A stretch of DNA of 64,000 nucleotides from Variovorax sp. J22G73 (GTDB lineage: Bacteria; Pseudomonadota; Gammaproteobacteria; Burkholderiales; Burkholderiaceae_C), in contig NZ_JASZYK010000001.1 in assembly GCF_030317035.1 (NCBI RefSeq), positions 248,001-312,000 of the forward strand, in the 5' to 3' direction. The translations under genes and the position numbers were made by a program. A model generated the notes under the pieces. The model had not been told where the DNA came from. It made no database searches and was given only the letters and a program-made list of their open reading frames with translations. Below are positions 37,703-45,471 of this stretch, in pieces (within the stretch, counting starts at the first letter, position 1; the number at the start of each line of letters is the position of its first letter).

Positions 37703-38047
37703 TTCTCTTTTCTGCTCGCTAAGGGGTTGAAGCCTCGCGCCTGCTGGCGCCAGATTCGACAGTTACTGGCTGGGGCTTCGATGACCGAGATCAGAAACGC
37801 TTTTTGGCGATCGAGATCGCGCGCGAGGACTTCGTGTGGGTGCTTGGCTCACAGCTGTCCGAGCCATCCGGGCAGGGATGAGCGCGGAAGAGTGGACTCA
37901 ACAGAAAATCCATCTCGCCCGTGCATATTTGGCTGGATCCACGATGCGACCAGCGAGGGGATTCTTCGGGCGCGGAAAACTTTGCCACCGCTGCAGTTCG
38001 CGCAGTGCCGCAGGTGCGAACTTGACCTGAAGTATGTATGCGCTGGG
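37703..38047. other. Intergenic region between pglF and the cupin regulator
   Basis: About 345 bp separate the convergent pglF and regulator genes. Short frames exist on both strands (for example a plus-strand stretch reading MSAEEWTQQKIHLARAYLAG near 37878) but none has a ribosome site or recognisable homology. It may be a gene relic; I cannot assign it. Confidence 0.4.
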
Positions 38048-38716
38048 TCACTCGCGCAGCGTGAAGACCACCGAGAGGTAAGACACGGGTTCGTCCCCGA
38101 TTGCCTCAATGCCGTGCAGCGCCGCGGCATCAAACAGCAGCGAGTCGCCAGGCGTGAGCGAGAGCGTCTTGTCGCAATAGCGGTAGGTCACTCGCCCCGT
38201 AAGCAAGTACAGGAACTTCAGACCGGGGTGTTGGAAGGTAACGTAAGGTTCGGCGCCCGGCAGCAACGTGACTAAGTAAGGTTCCACGAACAGGTTGCCC
38301 GAGAGGAGATGTCCTAGCAACTCGTAGTGATAGTGAGCCACGGCGCCCATGCGCTGCACGTGGATGCCGCGCCCGGCAGGTACATACGAAAAGTCGGTGC
38401 GGCTGGGCTGATCCCCAAAGAAGCGCGCGATCGGTACGTTCAGTCCGCCGGCGAGGCCGTCGAGTTTTTCGACCGATGGAGAAACCAGCCCATGCTCAAT
38501 GCGCGAAAGCATGGAGCGCGAAATGCCAGAACGCTGGGCAAGTTCGCCGGCTGAGATACCCGCAGCCATGCGCAGGGCGCGTACCTGAGCGCCGATGCGC
38601 AAGGCCGAGGCACTCCGCGCTTCACGTGGAGGTTGCACGACACGTGTGTGCGTCACCGTTGGCAGTCGTAACGGACGCGCTGTCGGAAAGGGTGAGGCGA
38701 CCTGTCGGTGTCTCAT
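38048..38716 (-). CDS. HTH (XRE family) transcriptional regulator with C-terminal cupin
   Basis: The product is 222 residues from the ATG at 38716; an ATG at 38755 would add 13. The Cro/C1-type HTH lies near residues 40-98 (RALRMAAGISAGELAQRSGI, SMLSRIEHGLVSPSVEKLDG). A C-terminal cupin barrel follows (PGAEPYVTFQHPGLKFLYLL, LTPGDSLLFDAAALHGIEA). This architecture is common among regulators of amino-acid, polyamine or metabolite genes that sense a small ligand through the cupin. It is divergent from a second XRE gene; a shared promoter region lies at 38717-38889. Target unknown. Confidence 0.88.
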   Translation of the reverse strand: MRHRQVASPFPTARPLRLPTVTHTRVVQPPREARSASALRIGAQVRALRMAAGISAGELAQRSGISRSMLSRIEHGLVSPSVEKLDGLAGGLNVPIARFFGDQPSRTDFSYVPAGRGIHVQRMGAVAHYHYELLGHLLSGNLFVEPYLVTLLPGAEPYVTFQHPGLKFLYLLTGRVTYRYCDKTLSLTPGDSLLFDAAALHGIEAIGDEPVSYLSVVFTLRE

Positions 38717-38889
38717 GCGAAGTGCTCGTTCGGGCGCATGACAGGGGCAACGCACCGCGGGAGGCGTTGAGTGAAGCGGCTGACGTTCCAGTTCGACATG
38801 GCTTGCTATGGCGTGCTGTTTAAGACATGCATGGCGAGATTATGTGTCGTTTAAGACGTTTCTTCCACAAGCACATTCGGCGAGCCTGC

Positions 38890-39258
38890 ATGCACATGAC
38901 ATCAGGTACGCGAACCAAGAAGCCGACGGGCGGCGTGCGAGGCATGCTGCCGAACGCGGTGACCTTGGCCCTCGGTCAGAACCTCAGGCATTTCCGCGAG
39001 GAGGCGGGACTCACGCAGGTCGAACTCGCGTTTGATGCGGAGGTGGAGCGGTCGCGTATCTCCAAGATCGAGCGTGGGCACATCAACCCGTCGCTGCTGA
39101 CGCTGGCCACGCTCTGTTACTGCCTCAAAATCACCTTGCCAACGCTTTTCGACGGCGTGAAGGACACTTTGGCGCCGTCGTGGAAGGGAGGGGCGCTGCG
39201 TCGTACGAACCAGGCCGTACTAGGCGTACCGCCGAATAGGGCGCGCGCTCATCGGTAG
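38890..39258 (+). CDS. Small XRE-family transcriptional regulator
   Basis: The product is 122 residues from the ATG at 38890; an in-frame ATG at 38827 would add 21 residues. The HTH is plain: LGQNLRHFREEAGLTQVELA, EVERSRISKIERGHINPSLL, TLATLCYCLKITLPTLFDGV. It belongs to the class of short Cro/C1-type repressors often found near mobile or accessory loci. It has a basic C-terminal tail. It sits between two polysaccharide loci and divergent from the XRE-cupin gene. Start is uncertain; function not assigned. Confidence 0.75.
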   Translation: MHMTSGTRTKKPTGGVRGMLPNAVTLALGQNLRHFREEAGLTQVELAFDAEVERSRISKIERGHINPSLLTLATLCYCLKITLPTLFDGVKDTLAPSWKGGALRRTNQAVLGVPPNRARAHR

Positions 39259-39352
39259 CGAACGCTGGACCTCACTTCAAAAGAGGCGAGGTCTTGTCAT
39301 ATGGCGAAGGCTTGTGCCGCTGTTAGTGCAGCATGCGTTTGCACCGCATGAG

Positions 39353-42300
39353 CTATCGCGCCGGCCCGAAATCCAGGATGTTGTCGCCCGCCTTGGGCTT
39401 GTTGTCGTCCGGCGGTGCGAAGTTGAACGCCCTCGGGTCGCGCGCGGTCGTCATCTCGTACAGCGGATTGATGCGGCCCAGCTTCGCTCCGCCGTCGCGC
39501 ACCAGCGGCGCCCAGGTGAAGTTTGCCGAGAACTTGCTCGAGCGCGGCAGCAGCGCGTCGAACGGCACCGAGATGAAGATGCCCTTGTCGAAGCTGCCTT
39601 CGCCGAACTGCGCGGCCGACACATTGGTCTTGGTGGCGTAGGCGCCGATCGTCACGCCGTTGTCGAAAGTGCGGCTGATGTCGATGGACACGCCGCGGTC
39701 GCCCGCCAGGTACTGGCCCACGCTGATGCGCGCCTGCACGCCGTTCCAGCCGGTGTCCCAGTAGAGCGTGGCGTGGCCGGTGTTGACCTTGTAGTCGCGC
39801 AGCTTGAAGTCCTGCGCGAAGTCGCGTTGCTGCACGTGGTTGATGTCCACGCCCAGCGCGAACCTGCTGCGCCACGGCCGGTACAGCCATTCGGCGCCGA
39901 AGCCGGCGAACATCGGTTCGAGCGCGCCGCCGTACACGCTGTAGTACTGGTCTTCGTTCAGCCTGCCGACATGGGTCAGCTGAAACACCGGCATGGTCAG
40001 GCGCTTGGTCGTGACGTACTCGCGCTGGAAGGTGCGCACGCGCGGCAGGTTGCTGGGCGCGGTGTAGGTGAACTTGTCGAAGTTGTCGATCAGTCGCCAG
40101 TTGAGCGCGGCGTTGACCCAGGTGCTTTGCGTGATGCGGTATTCGGCCGTGGCGGCAACGCCGAGCTGGTAGAGCGCGAAGGCGTCCGGGCCGCCCAGGA
40201 TCTGCGAGAAGCTGGGCGTCACCCCGAAGGTGAACTTCTCGGGGCGATGTTCCCAAGTGGACATCGTTGCTTCGGCGGGCTGCAGGGGGCTTGCCGTGTT
40301 GGCTGAGGCCGAGGCCGCGTTCCTCGACGCCATGTCGAGGAGCCGGTCTTCGCTGTTGTCCTGCGGCGGTGCGTAGTCGCGCTGGCTGACCGCGCGTCGC
40401 TCGGCGGGCGTTTGCGCCTGGTAGTGCGCGGCCACCCATTCGGCCCGCTCGACGACCTGCGCATGCATGGCCAGGCCGCGCTCGTTGTAATGCAGGATGA
40501 AGGTCTGGGCCGACGCCGGCGCATCGCGGTGCAGCACGGCAATGATCTGCTGCACGCGCGCTTCGCGGTAGACGGTGTTGCTCTCGGTGATCCACACGTG
40601 CAGGTTGCTGCCCTGCGGCGCGATGCGCTGCACGGTCCACTCGGTGCGCGACTGGATCTCTTCGGCGGTCGATGCCCAGCCGGGCGGGTTCACCGGTGCT
40701 GTCGGGATGAACTTGGGTTGCGGCGGGTCCGCAGCCTTGGGCGCGCTCAGCGACGCGACGTTGGTCGACAGCGTGATGCCGATCATGGCCCTGTTGCCAC
40801 GCTCGAAGCCGGCGCTGAACGCGATGTTCTTCGAGTAGCGGTACTCCAGGCCGATGTTGAAGGGAGAGCGCTGCGGCAGGTTGTTGTTCTGCGGCTCGTG
40901 CTGGTAGTCGTTGCCTTCGTACTCGAGCTTGATGGTGAGCGGCTCCCAGGGCGTACGCCACGCCACGCCGCCGAACATGGCTGCGGGGCCGCGGAAGAAC
41001 GAGCCGAAGCTGACTTCGCCGCCGTTGGCGGAACTGCCTGAACGGGTTCTGAAACGGTTGCTCAACGCGAGGAACGGATTGCGGATGTTGCCGCTGCTGC
41101 CCATGTAGCCCCAACCGATGCCGAGGCTGAAGTCGAAGTCGCCGTAGCGCTTGTTCGCCACGAGGTACTCGGACGAGTAAAGACCCGTACCGCCCAGATC
41201 CCGAAAGCCCAGCGCCATCTCGGGCACGTAGGCGGATTCGCTGAGCAGGCGCACCTTCAGGTCGATGCTCTTGTCCTTGTTGCTTTGCCCGGTGGTGCTG
41301 GCTGCGTAGACCTGGTTGCTGATCGACGTATATCGAAAACCGGCCTCTAGCCAATCGAGCGGCTGGAACATGAAGTTGAACCGCGAGTAGGGCGCAACGT
41401 TGGTGAGCGACGTGCGGAAATCGCCGGCCTGGCCCATGCGGGCGGACGGTGTCTGCAGCAAGCCGGTTTCGCCCCAGTCGTTGCCGCTGCTGCGGTAGGC
41501 TTGGTACTGCGGCACGGGCTCTGGGCGCACGGACACTGTGGTCGACGGTACTGCCGCGGGCGCAGGTGCTTGCGTTTCGAGCGGCAGGGACGCCACGACG
41601 GGCGCCGTGCTGGCCGCGGTGGCGGTGTCCGTGCCTTGCGGCGCCGGTCCCTGCGTCGCGAGGAACTTGGCGATGCCCTCGGAGGCGGCAACCAGGTCGG
41701 TCATGTCGCGTGGCGCTGCCCAGATCCACGCGCCGGGTGCGGGCTCGTCGGAGGGCTGGCTGTTCCACGGCGCCACGCCTACGCGGGCGGTGCGGCCGTC
41801 GGGCTGCGCGACCCATGCCCAGTCGTAGGAGCCCACGGGGCCGCATGCCGTCACATAGTCCCAGGCGGAACGTCCGGGCTCGTGCGCGACGTTGCAAAGC
41901 TCGCCGTTGGGGCGCACGACGGCAATGGTCTTCAGCGCGGGCGGCGGTGCGACCAGTTGCTGGCCGGCACTGAGGATGGGGTCTTCTTCCGGGTGGGCCT
42001 GCAGCCACCGTGGATCGACGACGCCGAGCGCGACGCGGCCAGTAACAGGCATGCCCTGCAGCCAGGTGATCAGCTTCAGGCGCTCGACCTGGTCGGCGCG
42101 GGGTGCCTGCCGGTTCGCCGCCTCGATGCGAACCAGCAGCGTGTTCTTGAGGAATTGCTGGGCCAGCCGCTCCTGCGGAACGCGCCATGCAAGGCCGGGT
42201 GCCGCGGTGCCCTCGGGTTGGCGCAGCAGCCAGGTGCTCAGGCGTTCGCCGGCGCGCACGTCGGCGTCGGTGGCCGGCGCGTTGCTTGTCGTCCTGGCCG

Positions 42301-42400
42301 CGGGCTGCGCCACGGCGCCCAGGCTGGCCGCCAACGCGCAGGCGACAGCCACCTGACGGGGCCAATGGGGGTTGCTGCGTGTGCGAAGCAGGGGGCTCAT
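39353..42400 (-). CDS. yjbH: Fused YjbG (GfcC-like) + YjbH (GfcD-like) exopolysaccharide outer-membrane protein
   Basis: The product is 1015 residues from the ATG at 42400, overlapping the yjbF stop by 4 bp. After a signal peptide (ending near LGAVAQ), residues about 40-245 resemble GfcC/YjbG (ERLKLITWLQGMPVTGRVAL, LKTIAVVRPNGELCNVAHEP). An Ala/Pro/Thr linker occupies about 248-295. The remaining ~720 residues look like the YjbH/GfcD outer-membrane beta-barrel protein (GLLQTPSARMGQAGDFRTS, LGFRDLGGTGLYSSEYLVAN, GRINPLYEMT). E. coli encodes the two as separate ~245- and ~700-residue proteins. Role: secretion or modification of an uncharacterised exopolysaccharide. Confidence 0.82.
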   Translation of the reverse strand: MSPLLRTRSNPHWPRQVAVACALAASLGAVAQPAARTTSNAPATDADVRAGERLSTWLLRQPEGTAAPGLAWRVPQERLAQQFLKNTLLVRIEAANRQAPRADQVERLKLITWLQGMPVTGRVALGVVDPRWLQAHPEEDPILSAGQQLVAPPPALKTIAVVRPNGELCNVAHEPGRSAWDYVTACGPVGSYDWAWVAQPDGRTARVGVAPWNSQPSDEPAPGAWIWAAPRDMTDLVAASEGIAKFLATQGPAPQGTDTATAASTAPVVASLPLETQAPAPAAVPSTTVSVRPEPVPQYQAYRSSGNDWGETGLLQTPSARMGQAGDFRTSLTNVAPYSRFNFMFQPLDWLEAGFRYTSISNQVYAASTTGQSNKDKSIDLKVRLLSESAYVPEMALGFRDLGGTGLYSSEYLVANKRYGDFDFSLGIGWGYMGSSGNIRNPFLALSNRFRTRSGSSANGGEVSFGSFFRGPAAMFGGVAWRTPWEPLTIKLEYEGNDYQHEPQNNNLPQRSPFNIGLEYRYSKNIAFSAGFERGNRAMIGITLSTNVASLSAPKAADPPQPKFIPTAPVNPPGWASTAEEIQSRTEWTVQRIAPQGSNLHVWITESNTVYREARVQQIIAVLHRDAPASAQTFILHYNERGLAMHAQVVERAEWVAAHYQAQTPAERRAVSQRDYAPPQDNSEDRLLDMASRNAASASANTASPLQPAEATMSTWEHRPEKFTFGVTPSFSQILGGPDAFALYQLGVAATAEYRITQSTWVNAALNWRLIDNFDKFTYTAPSNLPRVRTFQREYVTTKRLTMPVFQLTHVGRLNEDQYYSVYGGALEPMFAGFGAEWLYRPWRSRFALGVDINHVQQRDFAQDFKLRDYKVNTGHATLYWDTGWNGVQARISVGQYLAGDRGVSIDISRTFDNGVTIGAYATKTNVSAAQFGEGSFDKGIFISVPFDALLPRSSKFSANFTWAPLVRDGGAKLGRINPLYEMTTARDPRAFNFAPPDDNKPKAGDNILDFGPAR

Positions 42401-43149
42401 GTGCCAGCGCTCGCCGGTGCGCCGGCTGCTGGCGTGGGGGGCGCCCACCGTTCGAAGCTCATGCAGAGATCACTGGAAATACATTGCTCCGAATACACGA
42501 CCTGGGGCGTGCCGGAAGCAGCCGAGACCGCGAAGCGCGCGGCCGGCAATGAAAGGTTTGCGGGGCGCGACACGCTGCGCTCTTCGTACCACTGCAGCGG
42601 GCCTGCGGCAGTTGCCGAGAGGGCGCTGTTCTTGGGCGGTGCGATGGGGGTGCGGACCACGTCGTCGCGAACGCCGAAACGGTAGCCCGGCATCAGGTCG
42701 CGCTCGCGTGAGTAGCTGGTCGACTTGGCCGCGTCGCCTTGCCATGAAGGCAGCGAAGAAAAGCGGACTTCGCGCCAGTCGACGCTGAGACCGGTGGTCC
42801 CTGCCAGATGGCCGTTCAATAGCTTGATGACTTCGCCGGCACTGCTGTACCAGACCTCGACCTGGCCGTCGGCGCGCTTGTCGACGTAGCCCAGCACCAT
42901 GTAGATGGCGCGTCCGTTGACGGTCGTCTTCAGGTAGCGGAAGTCGGGATTGAACTTGGGCTCTGCAGCTTCGGGCACGCCGCCGCGATAGATCAGGCGG
43001 GCCGTGTCCAGCATGGCAGAAGATCCGGAGGAGCAACCGCCAACGCCCAAACAAAACGTTGCCCAAAGGCAACGTTTCAAGAATCGCGTGGCAGGGCCGA
43101 CGCTCGGACTTTTCAGCGAATGCCCTCCCAGTGGGAGGGCATGCAGCAT
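42397..43149 (-). CDS. yjbF: YjbF/GfcB-family lipoprotein
   Basis: The product is 250 residues from the ATG at 43149 that overlaps the yjbE stop by 1 bp. A lipoprotein signal with lipobox LGVGGC lies near residue 39, longer than usual, so translation might start later (a TTG near the segment LKRCLWATF). The mature part, with FRYLKTTVNGRAIYMVLGYV and VEVWYSSAGEVIKLLNGHLA, fits the YjbF/GfcB family of group 4 capsule/EPS operons. Two strong hairpins overlap its 5' end. It is coupled by 4-bp overlap to the YjbG-YjbH fusion. Confidence 0.8.
   Translation of the reverse strand: MLHALPLGGHSLKSPSVGPATRFLKRCLWATFCLGVGGCSSGSSAMLDTARLIYRGGVPEAAEPKFNPDFRYLKTTVNGRAIYMVLGYVDKRADGQVEVWYSSAGEVIKLLNGHLAGTTGLSVDWREVRFSSLPSWQGDAAKSTSYSRERDLMPGYRFGVRDDVVRTPIAPPKNSALSATAAGPLQWYEERSVSRPANLSLPAARFAVSAASGTPQVVYSEQCISSDLCMSFERWAPPTPAAGAPASAGT
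43054..43077 (-). terminator. Terminator-like hairpin inside the 5' end of yjbF
   Basis: A perfect 10-bp inverted repeat, AAACGTTGCC / GGCAACGTTT with a 4-nt loop, is followed on the minus strand by TTTTGTTT. It would terminate or pause some transcripts entering from yjbE. Confidence 0.5.
43121..43141 (-). promoter_or_regulatory. Inverted repeat at the yjbE-yjbF junction
   Basis: TGCCCTCCCA and TGGGAGGGCA are perfect inverted arms around a single base, just inside the yjbF start. In RNA it would fold with about 8 bp and a 5-nt loop. It may protect the yjbE mRNA end or reduce yjbF translation. Confidence 0.45.
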
Positions 43150-43478
43150 CAACGCGTGCCGGTGGTACCGGTGGTGCCGGTCGTGCCGGTGGTGCCGCCA
43201 GGGCCGATGCCGAAGCCGCCGCCGGAATTGCCACCGTTACTGCTGCCAGCCGCAACGCCAAGGGCCACGCCAGCTGCGATACCGGCGATGACGGTGGGGG
43301 TCAGCACGCCAGCTGCGGCGCCGGTGGCACCGGTTGCGCCAGCGGTGCCGGCTGCGGGTGCTTCGCTGGCCGGAGCCGCGTCGGCAGCAGGCGCTGCGGG
43401 AGCATTGGTTTGTGCGAACACGGAAGAAGTTGCCAGGGCGGCGACGGCCACGGCTGCGACGAGCTTTGAAATTGTCAT
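43149..43478 (-). CDS. yjbE: Small secreted YjbE/GfcA-like Ala/Gly/Thr-rich protein
   Basis: The product is 109 residues from the ATG at 43478 with GAGGGA upstream. The signal peptide ends at SSVFA^QTN. The mature part is low complexity: Ala/Pro-rich, a hydrophobic Ala/Gly/Val segment (VIAGIAAGVALGVAAG), then a Gly-rich tail ending in GTT tripeptide repeats. YjbE/GfcA proteins have this composition and open the yjbEFGH-type operon. Function in the family is unknown. Assignment rests on composition and on the yjbF, yjbG and yjbH homologues that follow. Confidence 0.72.
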   Translation of the reverse strand: MTISKLVAAVAVAALATSSVFAQTNAPAAPAADAAPASEAPAAGTAGATGATGAAAGVLTPTVIAGIAAGVALGVAAGSSNGGNSGGGFGIGPGGTTGTTGTTGTTGTR

Positions 43479-43837
43479 GCTGATCCCTCGAATATTTCGA
43501 TATGTACCCTGGTGAGGGTAACAGCATCGCAAACCTTTCTCAACAGTTTCTCCCTCTGAAGAGCCCCCGTTTCGCGGTCCTGTTTAACTCGGGCGGGCGG
43601 TGTTTCGCGGTGCTACGTAACGTGTTTCGCCGCATCGCTCGTAACAGTGACGCGAAAGCCCGCGCCAGGCACCCCTTTCCGAAGTCTGCGATTGCGCTCG
43701 GAAGTGCCGTATTCCCCAATGAAATCAACACTTTCGACCTGACTGCCGAGCGCCCGCATCAAAGTGTTTCTGCCCGGGCACTGTTCCTGCAAACGTCTGA
43801 TACGAAAGTGAACATTTCTAGTTCGGGAGTTGTCGCC
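43479..43837. promoter_or_regulatory. Divergent control region yjbE / LuxR regulator
   Basis: This 359-bp region between divergent genes holds the palindrome TACCCT-GGTG-AGGGTA at 43505-43520, 27 nt before the yjbE start, a plausible operator. No clear -35/-10 pairs were found. A plus-strand open frame extends upstream of the LuxR start through this region but lacks a signal or ribosome site, so I treat it as noncoding. Confidence 0.5.
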
Positions 43838-44590
43838 ATGAGTGTTGTTTGCCATCCTTCGACTTCGGTGCCCATGCCGGCACCCGGAGTCTACAAAGCC
43901 TCCTACGGCGGTGCCTTCCATGGCGCGCTGATTGTGGAACAGGACATCGCCATGGGCGAGCGCATGCGCCGCATCCTGAGCGAGCTCGCGCCGGGTCGCC
44001 GCGTGGTGATCGCGTCCACGCTCGCCGAGGCGCGCAACCTGCTGGCGGCGCTGCCCTACGACCTGGTGCTGGTCGACATGCGCCTGCCGCAAGACGACGG
44101 TGTCGCGCTAATCAGGCATGTGCGCCAGGCTTATCCGTGGATCGAAAGCGTCGCGATGTCGGCGGCCGACGATCACCAGTTGGTAGATGCAGCCATTGCC
44201 GCGGGCGCCGTGGGTTACTTGCTGACCGAGGCGGACGATGCCGAGCTGGCCTTCCTGCTGCGTTCGATCGAGCGTGGCGGCGCGCCGATGGATTCGCGCG
44301 TCGCGCGTCGCCTGCTGGGCATGATCGCGGCCTCGGCCAAGCCCAGGAGCATCGCGCCGGTGGTGACGCGGCCGTCCTTGGAGCGTCCCGCGCCCGGACC
44401 GCTGTCGCCGCGCGAGCTGAAGGTGCTGCGCCTCATCGCGCAAGGCTGGAGCAACCGCGAGATCGCGGAAGCGGTGTTTCTTTCGATCAACACGGTCGAG
44501 TTCCACGCGAAGAGCATCTACCGCAAGCTCTCGGTGAAGTCGCGGACCCAGGCGGTCCATGAGGCGACGCAGCACGGCCTGCTGAACTGA
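43838..44590 (+). CDS. LuxR-family response regulator
   Basis: The product is 250 residues from the ATG at 43838 with GGGAG upstream. The receiver domain (residues ~30-145) has the phosphoacceptor Asp in YDLVLVDMRLPQDDG and a late Ser/Ala-rich beta5 region (GAVGYLLTEADD). The C-terminal LuxR/GerE HTH is LSPRELKVLRLIAQGWSNRE, followed by FLSINTVEFHAKSIYRKL. No sensor kinase is adjacent. Divergence from yjbE suggests it controls that operon; in E. coli the LuxR-type regulator RcsB controls yjbEFGH, a suggestive parallel but inference only. Confidence 0.88.
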   Translation: MSVVCHPSTSVPMPAPGVYKASYGGAFHGALIVEQDIAMGERMRRILSELAPGRRVVIASTLAEARNLLAALPYDLVLVDMRLPQDDGVALIRHVRQAYPWIESVAMSAADDHQLVDAAIAAGAVGYLLTEADDAELAFLLRSIERGGAPMDSRVARRLLGMIAASAKPRSIAPVVTRPSLERPAPGPLSPRELKVLRLIAQGWSNREIAEAVFLSINTVEFHAKSIYRKLSVKSRTQAVHEATQHGLLN

Positions 44591-44745
44591 GGCGCGTGCG
44601 TTCGTGCCTGCCCCGGCATGGCGGGCGGCACGTGTTGCGGAAATGTGGATTGCAAGCGATCGGGCCACGGCTCGGGCAGCGCTTGGGCACGGGCGCGCAC
44701 GCCCGCAAAGCGCTGCTGCGCGCCGCTTCAGCGGGTTTTCGCCTG

Positions 44746-44775
44746 TTGAAAGTCCTTGAAGCGCCCCGCTACAAT
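44746..44775 (+). promoter_or_regulatory. Sigma70-type promoter for petABC
   Basis: TTGAAA (44746-44751) and TACAAT (44770-44775) are separated by 18 bp and lie 65 bp before petA. Both boxes are near consensus, the best promoter match seen in this window. Confidence 0.65.
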
Positions 44776-44839
44776 CCTTGGTTGACCTTGCTACGGTTAA
44801 GGTTGGCCCTGCTCCAGCGAAGAAGACAAGAGGATCCCC

Positions 44840-45457
44840 ATGAGTGACATGACCTCCGGCTCGCCCCGGATCGACACCAGCAAGCGGACGTGGTTGATCG
44901 CATCCGGTTGTGCCGGCGTAGCAGGTGGCGTGGCCACCGCCATTCCCTTTGTGAGCACTTTCCAGCCTTCCGAGAAGGCCAAGGCCGCGGGTGCCGCCGT
45001 CGAAGTCGACATCGGCGGCCTCAAGGTCGGCGAGAAGCTCACCGTCGAATGGCGCGGCAAGCCGGTCTGGATCCTCAAGCGCACCCCCGAGCAGATCGCA
45101 GAACTCCCCAAGCTCGACGGCCAGCTGGCCGACCCGCTCTCCAAGCGGCATCCCGACGAATTCACCCCCAAGTACGCGCAGAACGAACACCGCTCGATCA
45201 AGCCCGAAGTGCTGGTCGTGGTCGGTATCTGCACCCACCTGGGTTGCTCGCCCAGCGACCGCTTCCAGGCCGGCCCGCAGCCCTCGCTGCCCGCCGACTG
45301 GGAAGGCGGCTTCCTCTGCCCATGCCACGGTTCCACGTTCGACCTGGCCGGCCGGGTCTTCAAGAACAAGCCCGCCCCCGACAACCTGCCTGTGCCCCCG
45401 CACATGTACCTGTCGGACACCAAGCTCCTGATCGGTGAAGACTCCAAGAAGGCCTGA
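44840..45457 (+). CDS. petA: Ubiquinol-cytochrome c reductase iron-sulfur (Rieske) subunit
   Basis: The product is 205 residues. An N-terminal Tat-like/uncleaved signal-anchor (SKRTWLIASGCAGVAGGVAT) is followed by the hinge and the Rieske domain with CTHLGC and CPCHGS binding the 2Fe-2S cluster through two Cys and two His. It accepts an electron from ubiquinol at the Qo site of the bc1 complex and passes it to cytochrome c1. First gene of petABC; petB follows after 14 bp. Confidence 0.97.
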   Translation: MSDMTSGSPRIDTSKRTWLIASGCAGVAGGVATAIPFVSTFQPSEKAKAAGAAVEVDIGGLKVGEKLTVEWRGKPVWILKRTPEQIAELPKLDGQLADPLSKRHPDEFTPKYAQNEHRSIKPEVLVVVGICTHLGCSPSDRFQAGPQPSLPADWEGGFLCPCHGSTFDLAGRVFKNKPAPDNLPVPPHMYLSDTKLLIGEDSKKA

Positions 45458-45471
45458 GGCAGAAGAAGAAC

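Noticed and set aside
37727..38275. Plus-strand frame of 182 codons after pglF
   Set aside because: It runs into the antisense of the XRE-cupin gene, has no ribosome site and no recognisable domain.
43502..43837. Longer start for the LuxR regulator
   Set aside because: The extra 112 residues have no domain, and a GGGAG ribosome site points to the ATG at 43838.
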